Shown here piece by piece: positions 10,590-22,124 of a DNA stretch of 64,000 nucleotides. The DNA is from Guadua angustifolia (Eukaryota > Streptophyta > Magnoliopsida > Poales > Poaceae): contig CM070518.1 of the NCBI GenBank assembly GCA_036346375.1, forward strand, positions 2,612,182 to 2,676,181. Reading direction: 5' to 3'. How positions within the stretch are numbered: position 1 is the stretch's first letter; each line of letters starts with the position of its first letter. A model generated the notes under the pieces. The model worked only from the letters and a program-made list of their open reading frames with translations. It was not told where the DNA came from and made no database searches. The translations under genes and the position numbers were made by a program.

Positions 10590-12840
10590 GCTCGTAATTA
10601 CGACGTTGTTCAGAAAGATCTTTTTGAGCTTATGACATCGACGCCAAAGACTAGCCATCTTCAAGTTTTGCTTTCTAGAGATGCGCCGTAGTCCCGACAT
10701 TTTCGAAGGTTGAAGTCCTGCCTCTTTGGCTTTTGCCATACTCAAGAAAAACTCTGCAAGATTAGCATCGACTTTAGTCTTCTCGGGTGATGGCACCTTT
10801 TGAAGTGAGATGTTACCTCGGCCTTCGCTTGTTTCTTTGCGTTCTTCTTCACCATATCGGCCGGTAATTTTTCTCGAGGTCAGGTTGCCTTCACAGATGA
10901 CCGAGATTTGGTACAAGACGATGCGGACTTCCAAGATAGTGCCGATGTTCGACTCTTCTTATGTGCCGTACGAGGAGTTGGACTTTTCTCGGCCGGTGCC
11001 GAGGAGGAGTTGGACTTTTTCTCGATGGTGCCATTGGAGGAGTTGGACTTTTCTGCCGGTGCCGCGAGGAGTTGGTCCTTTGTGGATGGTGCCGCGGAGG
11101 AGTTGGACTTGTCCTAACCGGTGCCGCATGAGGAGTTGCACTTTTCAGAGGCGGCAGTCTGCGGTGGAGAGTGCGGCTCATCATCATCGCCGCCGTTGTC
11201 GGCCTCATCGTCCGAGCCGAACATAATCAAGCTCTTGCGCCACGCGAGGAAGCCATGCACGCTTTCTCCAAGTTTGTTTTTTTCCGCCCTCGCCAGGAAT
11301 CTCTACCTCCATTTTGGCGATATTGTCGGACTACACCGTTTACTTCGACCTCGCGAATCCCATGCATGATAGGCGGCAGTCTCGCGAGGAGGCGATGGCC
11401 AAGCCCCGCCATCAGCCACTTTGATGGTAATGCCATGTGCGGACAAATGCAGCTTGCACGGTGTCGGTTCTGGATGTCATCCATCGAAAATGGAGTCGAT
11501 GCTCTCCCGAATCGCTATGACGCTGCAAATGCTCTTAAGAACACCGTGATCGAGGTTCGGAGGGTGTCATCGAGTGGCGGTCGTGAGCTCGAGCTTCAGA
11601 TCGCTTGCTCCATAACTTGATCCAGCCGCTCTTCTTCCTCTAACGCACTTGCCACAAAGATCTTGTATTTGACTTTGCGCTCATATTCTCTTATTCTTTT
11701 GGCCGCTTGTACGACAATGTGTCATCTGGGAAGCCTTCTTTCCACGGCACCAAACCAACTCCTCGGGTGCGCCAGATGCTCCTCGTTACCTGTGGCAACA
11801 ATCTACCATCATTCTCCTTCGTGGAATGAAAAGCCCTTGGGAAGACTCCACGTGAGCATCCGATATTTTTCGCGACACCTCCCGGCTCTATCGCCCGAAG
11901 CTTAAGCCGCCATCTTCGAGACAGAAGTCCTCCCAAGCAACCCAAGGCTTTGATCGCGGCAAGGAACTCACCGTCGCAGAGTAACGCCCTTGACGATTAG
12001 CTCTTGTTCGCGCCTATCCCATGCAGTATTTTCTTCACGTAGCCACCAAAGGCCTAGTGTGTGAGGGTACATATTCTTATCCGCTGTTAGCCTTGTTCTT
12101 CGACTCACCGTCTCGGGCTTTTTAGAATTCTCAGACTCCACAAAGTCCTTCCAAAATTCTCTTATCTTTGGAAACATGTTAAAATTTGGCGTGACATTCT
12201 TCTTCACATAGGTCTTATTCAATTGAGTCTTCCAATTCTTCCGTGATGTGCACATGATACCTAGTGCACGCTTTTGCAACCAACTCGACCCTTGGGGAAA
12301 TGGAATACTTGTTTTAGCTTGCCCCATAGCGAGTCCTTCAGTCATCGAACCACCCATCGATCACCTTGGCCGGTCCATGATCTATAGATGATGGGCACGT
12401 TATCCCTAGCAAGTACTCCGCAGTCGTCTCAGACGGGCGCCACGCCGACGCTGGTATAGCAGTTCCCGACTTCCGAGAGCTGGACTATGTTGTGAACGCC
12501 TTAGGCATCTTGTTCGACCACGACACCAAGGCCACGCTTTGTTCACCGACGCTTGAGCCTACAATTGATCTTGTTATTAGTCGATGACCCTACAATGTTT
12601 TGGGAATCACAACGCATTAATACTTTACCTCGCCCATGTTAGTGGCGTCACCTTGGTCCATGGTCAGGGCGTCACTTGCTCCATATCAATATCCTCAGAG
12701 GTTCAAGTAGCAGTTGGGCTACCCACTCCTACTGCAGGTACATTCGAGGGCCGAACTCCTCTCGCACTTGTCCTCGATTCGAGGCCATTCCTAGCAATCC
12801 AAAATGTTATTGGGTTAATTATATTGCATTCATTTATGGT
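10590..12840 (-). pseudogene. Second CACTA gene of B (plant transposase_24 / Ptta-En-Spm type)
   Basis: The second CACTA gene encodes the DNA-binding partner of TNP2. On the minus strand the clearest block is 12357-11968, with RALGIMCTSRKNWKTQLNK, VTPNFNMFPKIREFWKDFVE and TADKNMYPHTLG, the plant transposase region. Next come PWVAWEDFCLEDGG- and KISDAHVESSQG-like pieces (about 11950-11840), then a region rich in short KSNSS-type repeats (11130-10950), which likely is a low-complexity linker. It ends with a Lys-rich segment (10934-10587). Plus-strand frames over 10810-11620 are antisense shadows. Numerous stops and frame changes show it is dead. The promoter is probably at 15631-15640, which implies a large 5' intron. 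Confidence 0.7.
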
Positions 12841-13087
12841 TGCTACATGACATCAATCTTGTGAATTCAAACGATGGTAATTTGCTAGAGTTGAGAGGAA
12901 TAAGTGATGTTGTCACCTCATGCTACAAACATGTGCACATGTAACTTTAAAATGATACTTATACATTAGAAAAAATCACATGATACATATACATCTCGAA
13001 ATGAAAAAATTCATATATTGTTAAGAATATATTCCACACTAAAATGATTTAAGAATGATATTTCATATTTTCAAAGTATCATAAGTT

Positions 13088-13158
13088 CAACTTTTTTCAA
13101 TGAAAATTTCATGTTCTATCATCTTCATAGAACATGAAATTTTTCATTGGAAAAGTTG
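13088..13158. repeat. Small inverted repeat
   Basis: Arms of about 32 bases (13088-13119 and 13127-13158), nearly complementary, around a 7-base loop. Confidence 0.85.
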
Positions 13159-13514
13159 GACACGCAGACTCCATGATCAATGAAGAAGAGGAGCGCGAGG
13201 AAGCCTATAGACAAGTGGTACGCGGAAGAAGACAAGAAGAACTAAGTCCCAAGTCCATTTCAAGCTTAGCATGTCTCCTCATGGCTTCGCCTCGATGTAA
13301 TGACGCCTCGTGACACCCATGCTTCTTGAACTTGCAGGGCTTATTTTTTTAAACACATACATTTTTGTCAACAAAATATACATACACATAAAATTAGATC
13401 AAATTATATATCGAGTTAGAATAAGAGAAAATTCGCAAGTTTAAACTCTATAAACTTGTCGAATTTTCTTTTTGTAACTCTCAGATATAATGAATCTTGA
13501 AATTTCATACAACC

Positions 13515-13662
13515 GCTACTATTACAATTAGTGGCACAACTATGAACTAAATGAACTACAACTACTTACTATTACAATTAGTGGCACAAAACAAATATTT
13601 ACAACACATGTATACATCTTTACTTAAACAAATATTTACAACACATGTATACATCTTTCAAG
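13515..13662. repeat. Two adjacent short tandem duplications
   Basis: TATTACAATTAGTGGCACAA occurs twice (near 13525 and 13568). A unit of about 33 bases with ATTTACAACACATGTATACA then occurs twice back to back (about 13594-13660). Probably replication slippage. Confidence 0.85.
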
Positions 13663-15164
13663 AAGATATACAAAGCACCAAATTGAAGTTTACTTTTGGC
13701 GCAATATAAATAACCACAGAGCAAAATGATCAAAACAAAGACATGTGCGATGTGAATTCACAAGGCAACTAGCATAAAGCTCAACTTGTTTATTTTGAGT
13801 GTTCTCAGATGTCGGGTTGCCCAAAGGCCCTCCTCGCCACAAGGGACGAGTAATAGACTAATTTGTGACAACCTTACCTTAGTAATAATTGTTAGTCTTC
13901 CATAGCATGTAGCTATCCATGAACACATATATGTAAAGATCACCGATGACAAAGACCACCCCAATGCTTGGACATCACAATTTTCAATAAGTCATGAATA
14001 TGAGTTTAATAATGAATTCGAACCAAGTCTAAGTTTCTAACTCAAAGCATTTGGACTAGCTCACAACTCACAAGACATGGAAGGTCAAATGCCAACTCAC
14101 AAGCATCATCCACAATTTGGAGGCAACCCTGCATTGCATTATAAAGGTATGCCAATATGTTCCTTGCAAAAAAAAAGGAAAAGAAAAGAAATGCCTATAT
14201 GTTTACATCCCACTAGTAGAACATGAGAATAATCTTAGCCATAATGTATATCGCTAGACGGATGCATAAGAAGAAAATTTTGCTTGACATTTTGTTGAAT
14301 CAAGTAGCAATACAATGGTGCATGCAAGACTTTGTTCATTATTCCTCTTACATATATATGAGAATATATAATTCACAAACAAGATGTATGACATAAACAA
14401 GACAACAAGAACTATGGTTAAGTCATACATAATATGAATTATACCTACTTTCTCAAAGACAATAAAATGAATATGGTGCTCTCAGATTTAGGGTTAGAGT
14501 AATCTTTACTACAATCAATTAATCGGCTAACAATTTATTCTATGCATTAGGCCTTGAACTCTACCACCTTAAATGCACAATTAAGAATCTATCACAAGAA
14601 TTATACCCAAATCAGAATTAATTCCTTGTTAACCGGCTAATGTGACTTCCATAGCATGTGGAAATGTCGAATCTATCAATAGTCGAGCAATGCTTTCAGA
14701 TTACCAATTCCAGCTATCTCTAATGCCGCTTTTAAACAAACCAAGACAAGAATTAAGCCAGATTCAGTTATCGCTCAGACTACACGGTATTAAACAGTTC
14801 AAGAAGAACTACAATATATTAATCGAATCGAGCAAATATCAAACTAATCAGAATTAATGAGTAAGTATCGCTCAGATTCAAACTAATCAAGTTCACAAGA
14901 AGACATAGTGTCACCGGTGATGACTCTAATAGCATCGTAACACGTGAGCTAGAATAACAAGTGCCGATGTAAAATATGATTCTAAAATAACAGTCTAAGC
15001 TCAAGGCCTAAAACAGAGAGATAAATGTTCGGTCATACTTTTACCCTAGTTCATCACAGAGCAACAAACAGAACTGAAAATCTGAGATTAGTTGTCACAA
15101 ATTGTCTATTGCGCCCCAAATCCTCATCAACACTATACCCACATGCTAGGTCCCCAAGCCAAAT

Positions 15165-15640
15165 GAATTGATCGCCCTTAGCATCTCGCACATGCACATC
15201 TCAAACATTCACAATCACATTCACAATCACATGCACATTCACATTCAGATCTGCACATTCACATCCGCACAACCACATTCGCACATCGCAAGAGCAAGCA
15301 CCAAGGCGACGGCGGGAGACGGTGGGGAGGTCGAGGCGACGGCGGGAGACGGTGGGGAGGTGAAGGCGACGGTGGGAGGAGACGGGCGGTCCGAGGCGAA
15401 GCGAGGCGACGGGTGCCCGAGTCGAGGCGCGGCGGGAGCTCGACGCAACCGACGGCGGTGGTCCGAGGCGAAGGCGCGGCGGCGCCCGAGTCGAGGGCGG
15501 CGGGGGAGCTCGACGCGGAACCGACGGCGGGTCCGATGCGCAAGGGCTGGGAGCTCAAAGGCGACGGCTACAGTAAAGTGAGAGGAGGGCGCGGGCTAGG
15601 GCTAAGGTAAATGAGAGGAAGGCGCGGTTTTTATTTATAG
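15165..15640 (-). promoter_or_regulatory. Promoter and GC-rich leader of the second CACTA gene (B)
   Basis: On the minus strand a TATA box CTATAAATAA (15640-15631) is followed by a very GC-rich leader (about 15600-15290) and a short CA-rich tract (15280-15200). A unit of about 27 bases (containing GGCGGGAGACGGTGGGGAGG on the plus strand) repeats two to three times at 15306-15380. Open frames on both strands here are low-complexity Arg/Ala/Ser strings of the kind GC-rich leaders give, so I do not call a gene. Upstream lies the motif array 15640-15900. Confidence 0.55.
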
Positions 15641-15900
15641 TGGTGGAATATCACCGCCGTTGGTCATACAAACCGGCAAGGATAGTATATCACCGCCGCC
15701 ATTGTACAACCCCAAAAGCGATAGTGGAATATTATCGCCATTCGCTATACAACCGGCAAGGATAGTGGAATATTACGCCGATCCGCTGTACAACCGGCAA
15801 GTGATAGTGGAATATTACCGCCGTCCGTTGTACAACCGCAAAGTGGATAGAATATTACCGCCGTCCATTGTACAACCGCAAAGTGATAAGCTCTTTGCCC
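15640..15900. repeat. Internal motif array upstream of the second-gene promoter (B)
   Basis: About six units of roughly 42-60 bases, each with ATCACCGCCG or ATTACCGCCG and then TACAACCGGCAA or TACAACCGCAA, the same motif as at the ends of B. The array abuts the minus-strand TATA box at 15631-15640. Confidence 0.85.
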
Positions 15901-16402
15901 ATACTCGTTAAAATTTGTCTTTTTATTACTCTTAATATAGGACTAATTTGATCATGAAATTTTATATGTAGATGGGGTAAGATGAGATGTACATCCATGA
16001 TTTTGTTTCAGAATTTTGGAAACTTTTCTTAGTTGGATTGCAGCAAAGAGCATGATTTACTAGCACGTAAAGGAAGTGAACATCATTGCCATTTTCCTAG
16101 TTACTTATGAAAGTTTCAGTTTAAATCTAGTTACCCGCTCATATAAAAATCAGATTGCTAACTTTTAATTGTTTTAATATTTCTAAAATCAATAATGTCA
16201 CAAATTGAACAACAAATGATGTCAAATTCGAACAAATTCAAGTGCAATCAAAATCACAAAAATCCAAATGCAAGAAACTTTCAATTTGATAAAAGAAAGC
16301 ATAACCTCAATTTCCATTATTGCATATATTACAATAATTGTTACATATGAGAAAATAAACATGTCGCTCATACAAAAGAAAGCATACATTTCATTACTAC
16401 AA
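15901..16402. other. AT-rich spacer 3' of TNP2 in B
   Basis: I see no coding or RNA feature. This is the 3' flank of TNP2 and probably holds its polyadenylation region on the minus strand. Confidence 0.45.
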
Positions 16403-19400
16403 CTAAGCTACGACTCGACCTTCGTTATGATCGCGGCGTATGTATGTAGCTTCACATCGCTCTTCCATGGTACTTAGGTCAACGCCCTTCCAAAAGGGGG
16501 AAGCTCATCGAATTGGTTGTACTCTTCCTCGTCGACAACATTCTCAACTCCGACAATCCTTCTTTTTCCTTGAATAACCACGTGGCGCCCTTGTTAGCCG
16601 GCCGCCATAAAGAAGATTTGTGTAATGTAATTAGCAAGTACGAATGGTTCTTCTCTCAGATCCGACGAGTTTGAGGTCCACGGTAGTGATGCCAGCATTT
16701 GTCGATATTCACGCCACGAAGTCTCGACCCATTGGCACCGAAAGAGAGGGACCTTCAAAGGACCATAGTCAAGCTCCCAAATCTCTTCTATGAATCAGAG
16801 TAGGTTTGCCTATTTCCATTGTTGTCATAGGCATCTATACGGATACCGCTATTTTGATTGGTGCTCTTTTATCTTGGCGCCTTGTATAAAATGTAAAACC
16901 ATTTATGTCGATCCTTGAATGTCCGAATTGTAGTTGACGGTCCTCGAGCCAACAATTTCAACCGAAAGTACCGTCTCAGACGATCATGTGTCTACACAAC
17001 CAATCGCCAAATTATCTCTGTGTTTCTCGCGAGCCAACCTCTCGACCTCCCGGGTTTGTTTTGATAGCACGTTTGTGCATGTCGACATATGGGGCCACCA
17101 CAACCGATTGTCCCAAAATCTGCGAAATGTGCTTGTGTAAATGCAGCTAGATTGCTAGTACGCATCGATTTCTCATTTAGTGTCCCTTTCCTCGTAGCCT
17201 TCCTCATGCCGAGATACAGCACACCAATCGGTTTGAGATCCATATAATCGACGCAGAACTCAATGACCTCCTCGGTTCCTCACCATCGGCAATGCAGCCT
17301 TCTCGTCGATTTCGTTATTTAACATATTTCTTTATAACCCCATGAATCTCTCGAATGGGTACATCCGATGTAGAAATACGGACCAAGAATTCAGATTCTT
17401 TCACAATGTGAACAATGAGATGGACCATAATATCAAAAAAGATGGAGGAAACACATCTCAAGCCCGCACAGAGTGTGAACCACGCCTTCCTCGCAGCTTG
17501 TCTAGTATTAATGGATCGATGGCCTTCGTGAAATCGCTGAAGAATGAACACAACTTGATAATTGGGTCTCGGACTTTCTCCGCGTAACCCCTAATTGCAA
17601 TTGGAAGCATCTGTGTCATCATCACGCGGCAATCGTGAGACTTCATACCAATTAACTTTAAGTCTTTCATTGAGACTAGTCTCTTTATGTTAGCAGAGTA
17701 ACCAGACGGAACTTTGATTCCGCAAGCATTCGCAAACGCTTAATTTTCTCTTTCTTGCTCAAAGTGTAGCAGTCATGGAAGGTACTTTTTGCCTATATCC
17801 ATTTCTTCGTGATGCGCCTTCCTCGCTTCATATCTTCGAGGTCCATCCTTGCTTGAAGTGTATCTTTCGCTTTGCCTGTATGTCCAAGAAGATACAAGCA
17901 AGCTATCACACACGCTCTTCTCTATGTGCATGACGCCGATTGCGGTCGAACTTCCGTGTGCCGCCAATAAGGTAGGATCCAAAATATTGATTTCTTTTTC
18001 CACAAAGGAGCCTTATCCCGGAAGTCGGAATAGATGTACCGCCGCACCCTTTCCGTGAATAATTGTAAGGTCCTTTACAGACGACAAATATCCGCTTCTC
18101 ACCGATTCTTCTGAGCTAATGCGCCTTTGTCCCGCCAAAAGCTCTCTTATTATTGCGGTATGGGTGATCCTTACGAGGAACCTACGATGCCGCATGTAAG
18201 CCATTTTTCTATTGTTCTTCACCAACGGCTAGTCAGATCATCCAGTAATCGGACGATCCGCTGAAGCCTTTTGTCATCCGCCCGACAAAGTTGCCAAGAG
18301 CAGATAATCATTAATGGTTACAAACAATAATGCCCGTAGGATAAAGTTTTTCTTTTATACTCATCCCATAATTGCATACACCATCGGTCCACAATATTAG
18401 AAGATCTTCAACCAATGGTTTGAGGTACACATCGATATCATTGCCTGTGTTGTTCGGCCCTTGGATCAATAGTGGCATCATAATGTACTTTCGCTTCATG
18501 CAAAGCCAAGGAGGAAGGTTGTAGATGCATAAAGTCACCGCCATGTGTCGGATTTACTACTCATGTTGCCAAAAGGATTCATCCCATCTCAGACTCAACT
18601 CGAACCTTATATTCTCACATCATATGCAAAGCGCTTATATTTTCTCGCCGATGTTCCTCCATTGCATAGAATCAGCAGGTGTCCGAGCATTCCATCCTTC
18701 TTACGCTTTTCGCGCCATCGTAGCAATTGGGCATGCCTTTTGTTCGCAAACAATCGCCTGCACGGGGATTATAGGAAATACCACACCACCTTACGGGACA
18801 CCTCTTCTTCTACGCCACCCCGACATCTTCGCTCGATATCGCCGCTGCTGTTCTTATACCGCTTTTGCTTTGCAAACAACACAGCATCCATGTTCGCAAA
18901 CTCATTGCGATACAATATGCAATCGCTTGGACATGCGTATTCTTTGTACTTCCAATTCCAATGGGCGCATAACCCGCTGGCTCTGGTATGTAGTTGAAGG
19001 CAACACGCTACCCTCCGAAGCAAGTCCCCAAGAGACATAATACCAAGAAAGCTCTTATCTGACCAACCATTGCTTGCCTTCAACCGCAGAGTGAAAGCAC
19101 GGTATGCGATTTGCAGGCTCCTGCAGCCCTGCACAATTGCATTGTAGAGTCCTCTACCATACGCTGAACTTTTGAAACTCCCTTTCACTCGTGAAGTCCC
19201 CTCCCCATCACGCAAAGATTTGATCTAGATCATCTTCGTGGGTATCAACGAACGATCTTCCATCACCGCCATTTCGTTGTCTCCGCCATCTCCATCAATG
19301 TGTTGCCCTTCATGTACAATATCATCTTCATCAATGTGTTGCCCTTCATGTACAATATCATCTTCACCGCGTGCTCACCCAAATGTATAGCCACTTTGAA

Positions 19401-19596
19401 ACCCCTTCAAGCAAGTGTGCACGACGACTCTATGTTACAAAACATCTTCTCATTTTTGCAATCAACGATGGACAACACATATAGTCCGCCTGTGTTTCTC
19501 GACTTGTGTGCCAGAGTCAGCATTCGTAAAAACAAGTCACACCATTAAAGAACTCGCACCACGACGGTCCGTGTCATACATCCACCTTCGGTCCAT
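16403..19596 (-). pseudogene. TNP2-like CACTA transposase (B), nearly full length but decayed
   Basis: The minus strand reads the family from end to end. The likely start at 19596 opens with MDRRWMYDTDRRGA, the transposase-associated N-terminal motif. Next come a 36-base tandem repeat (about 19304-19370), CPSDCILYRNEFANMD (about 18930-18880), KVVWYFL, GHPADSMQWRNI-like, LCIYNLPPWLCMKRKYIMMP (18530-18460), DIDVYLKPLVEDLLILW (about 18440), MRHRRFLVRITH (about 18190), MHIEKSVCDSLL, and LKLIGMKSHDCRVMMTQMLP (about 17650-17600). DUF4216-type pieces fill 17000-16470, including VDLSTMEER, and the putative stop is at 16403. Many frameshifts and stops separate them. Its promoter is probably near 20377-20386, leaving a leader or intron of about 780 bases. 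Confidence 0.85.
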
Positions 19597-19599
19597 CTA

Positions 19600-20370
19600 C
19601 GCTTAATTATATCAAACTACATTTCAAGATATGAACAAACGATATCAAAATAATTTATTCTTTACAAATACATCTAGCAATTTTGCCTATATAATACATC
19701 AAACCTTTTTCACTATTTAAATATCCATCTAGCATTTTTTAATTATTTAGAAGATTTCTTCATTTCATTTTGTTATGTAGCGCTAGCTATTAAATTAAAT
19801 TAATCTACAACAAATTAACAAGCATATAATTGAATATAAGGATATATTTCTAAATAATTATTTATGTTCCAACTTTCATTATTGCAAAATCCATCTACCA
19901 TTTCCCATTATTTAAATATTCAACTAGCAATTCTCACTATTTATAATTGATCATCTAGCAATCCTTTACTATTAAAAATCGGCAAAGGAATTATAATTTA
20001 TTAAATAATTTAGCTACAATATGAATTATAATTTATTCAATAATTTAGCTAGATCTTAATTTGAGCAAGACCGACATAAACTGCTCACACCGCATAATCA
20101 GCAATTATCAACATCTATAGCACTCAGAAAGTAAAATTTTACGACAAATATAACATACATCAAGTCAAGAACCTCTAAAATTTTAATACAATTTTTCAGA
20201 AGAACTCCCCAAGATAATGCAGCCTTCTTTGTTTTGCTCTCGGTCGGAGAAGATGTCGATTCGATGAAAAATATGAACAAAATATCGACACCAAATTTCA
20301 AAGACCTCTCCAGAAAAATACACCGAGCAAAGAGCGCCTCTTCTCGCTTCGCCGGAAATGCGCCGGTCGT
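19600..20370 (-). other. AT-rich leader or intron of TNP2 (B)
   Basis: No coding domain. It lies between the TNP2 start and the TATA-like element at 20377-20386. The first 150 bases downstream of that TATA (20200-20350, minus strand) are more GC-rich, as expected for a transcribed leader; the rest looks like intron. Confidence 0.45.
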
Positions 20371-20790
20371 GAAGATTATATAAATAGCTTATCATCGCGG
20401 CTCGCCAAGAACCGCAGTGATAAGGTCATATTACGCGAAATATTATCACCGCCGTTCTCGTGCGTAACCGCAGCGATAAGGTCATACTACGCGGGAAAAA
20501 TTGCTAGCGCTGAAAATGATATCATCGCCGCTGAATATACGAACCGGCAAAGAATTTAATATCACCGCCGCTATAAATTAAACCGCAAGAATATATCACC
20601 GCCGCTATAGGTATTAACCGGCAAGGATAGTCGCTATCACCGCCTTGGTAATACAAACCGCAAAGGATACTCGAACGTTTCCAACTCCCGCCGCCAACCA
20701 ACCGTCGCTGCTCGTTCGCTCTGCGCCAACCGCTGGCGCTTCACATTCCTCTCGCCAATCTGCTGTTCTTCCCATTCTCGCCTATATAAT
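20371..20790. promoter_or_regulatory. Apparent divergent promoter region with motif array (B)
   Basis: A TATA-like element (TATATAAATAG on plus, readable as TATTTATA on minus) lies at 20377-20386. A second, CCTATATAATGCC, lies near 20779-20790 on plus. Between them six repeats of the element's motif (AACCGCAGTGATAAGG, AACCGGCAAAG and similar) fill 20395-20670. TNP2 lies to the left on minus and the acidic ORF to the right on plus, so the array probably serves both. The direction of the first TATA is ambiguous from sequence alone; the neighbouring gene decides my reading. Confidence 0.6.
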
Positions 20791-20875
20791 GCCAAGATTT
20801 TGCATCCAATCCACTCTTGTCACAATCCACACAATCCACTTGTTGCGCCCCACACAATCCACTTTTGTTGCAACA

Positions 20876-21209
20876 ATGGCACCCCTAAGAAGCGTGCACG
20901 TGTTGGTCGTGAGCCCCACCGATCCGTCGCTCATGAAGGAGGAGGAGAAGGAGGAGGAGGTGGAGGCGGAGGAGGAGGAGAGGAGGCAAAGGCGGAGGAG
21001 GACGCCGACAATGATGGCGGCATTTACAACGACGGCGGCGAGGAATCGGCGGCGTTGGGGCAAGACTAACTCCGCCACCGAATCGGATTCGATGAGAAGG
21101 AGGATTTAGCACCGCCGCACATCAAGCGGCAGCCCGCGACGAGGAGGAGGAGGAGGAGGAGGATGACGACGACGCATTTAGTTTTGGATATAGGGCTTCG
21201 CGCCATTAG
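20876..21209 (+). pseudogene. Small acidic ORF of CACTA B, frameshifted
   Basis: It lies downstream of the plus-strand TATA at 20779-20790. ATG 20876 opens a frame of about 78 codons: MAPLRSVHVLVV, a Glu-rich run (KEEEKEEEVEAEEEE) and an Arg-rich end. The other plus frames hold further acidic pieces, EDADNDGGIYNDGGEESAA (about 21000-21060) and RDEEEEEEDDDDAFSFGYR (about 21136-21192, stop at 21209). This suggests one acidic protein of about 110 residues broken by two frameshifts. No known family is recognised. It is not one of the two standard CACTA genes and could equally be transcribed leader with GGA-repeat bias. The minus strand here is only Pro/Leu/Ser low-complexity. Confidence 0.4.
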
Positions 21210-21429
21210 ACTATTATAATTAGGACTAAATATGTAATGCTGAACAAATTATGCTTTGTAAATGTTATTTTAATTAATACATATCCCGCAAATTACAAAT
21301 TTGCTTTCATATGTTCTGCTTTTTAACTAATTATGCTTTCATATGTTCTGCTTTTTTAACTAATTATGCTTTCATATGTTCTGTAAGTAGATAATTACAA
21401 TGTTTATTATGTTCGCATCAACTAATAGT
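21210..21429. repeat. AT-rich spacer with a 33-base tandem repeat
   Basis: A unit of about 33 bases (with TTTCATATGTTCTGCTTTTT) repeats two and a half times at about 21304-21391. Nothing else is recognised. Confidence 0.75.
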
Positions 21430-21745
21430 GGGGAACAAGATATCGCCGGTTCTATAGTAAAACCGCAAGTGAAAATGGTCTTATCACCGCCGGTTTTACT
21501 ATAGAACCGCAATAATAAATCACTACCGGTTTTACATATAAACGGCAAGTAATATCTTCTTATCACTTGCCGGTTCTCTATTAAACCGCAATGATATTAC
21601 CTCCATTGCTGCGTAGAAATTGCAATCTATTCTTATCATCGCCGATTGAAGTTTGAACGGCGGTGCAAGGATATATTATCACCGCCGGCTGAATTTGGAA
21701 CCGGCAAGGATAATATTATCACCGCTGCCCGGACTTACCCATGCA
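21430..21745. repeat. Right subterminal motif array of CACTA B
   Basis: Units in both orientations: ATCGCCGGTTCTATAG with AAAACCGCAAGTG, CACCGCCGGTTTTAC with GAACCGCAATAAT, then CACTTGCCGGTTCTC with AAACCGCAATGAT, ending with GAACCGGCAAGG. Several form imperfect palindromes. Same motif as the left end and the two internal arrays. Confidence 0.85.
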
Positions 21746-21929
21746 GTGATGGGGGTCATGGATGAGGCAATGCTGTAGTAGTGTGACCAAAGATTGAAAA
21801 ATGAAATTTCAGAGTGAGCTTTGACGACTCCTTTGGATTTAGTTAATTTGAAGTTGCAGCAAGTATGCAATTGATCAAAAGCTCGTTATAGTGGAGTTTG
21901 ATTAATTTACACTACAAGAAACAGTGAAA

Positions 21930-22110
21930 AATTCGTGGGAAAAAAAACCCACGAATTTATATATTTAAATTGCCGGTTTATAAAAACCCACGATTTAATT
22001 AAATTAAATGTACAAAAAAACCCACGAATTTATATATTTAAATTTGTCGTTTTATACAATACCCACGAATTTACCTAAATTCGTGGGCCAAAAAACTCAC
22101 GAATTTTATG
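21930..22110. repeat. Left subterminal repeats of CACTA C
   Basis: At least six copies of ACCCACGAATTTA or its complement, some as palindromes around AAATTTAAAT-type centres. Confidence 0.88.
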
Positions 22111-22124
22111 GATAGGAATTTAAT

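Larger units (their letters stand above)
12841..15164 (-). other. AT-rich, intron-like stretch of CACTA B
   Basis: No coding domain is recognisable. It lies between the leader at 15165-15630 and the first coding blocks of the second gene, which fits a long 5' intron. It holds a small hairpin (13088-13158) and tandem duplications (13515-13662). Confidence 0.5.
8705..21783 (-). mobile_element. CACTA element B, both ends present, TSD TGA
   Basis: The left end is CACTACTACAGAATAG and the right end CTGTAGTAGTG, with 11-bp inverted termini and a 3-bp TSD TGA at 8702-8704 and 21784-21786, as expected for CACTA transposons. Both genes are on the minus strand: TNP2 at 16403-19596, then a second gene at about 9405-12840. 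A small plus-strand ORF lies at 20876-21209. A motif containing AACCGGCAA or AACCGCAA, often with ATCACCGCCG, is arrayed at both ends and twice inside, next to TATA boxes. The coding regions carry many stops, so B is not autonomous now, although its ends could be mobilised by a related transposase. Confidence 0.93.

Noticed and set aside
10810..11620. Plus-strand open frames of 138 and 149 codons
   Set aside because: Antisense to the second CACTA gene, whose minus-strand reading matches the family (repeat linker and conserved blocks).
15168..15581. Plus-strand frame with His-rich and Gly/Arg-rich parts
   Set aside because: It covers a CA-rich tract and a short GC-rich tandem repeat downstream of a minus-strand TATA box; the composition reflects the repeats.
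18525..19040. Plus-strand open frame of 171 codons
   Set aside because: Antisense shadow of TNP2 in element B; the minus strand carries the recognisable CPSDCILYRNEFANMD region.
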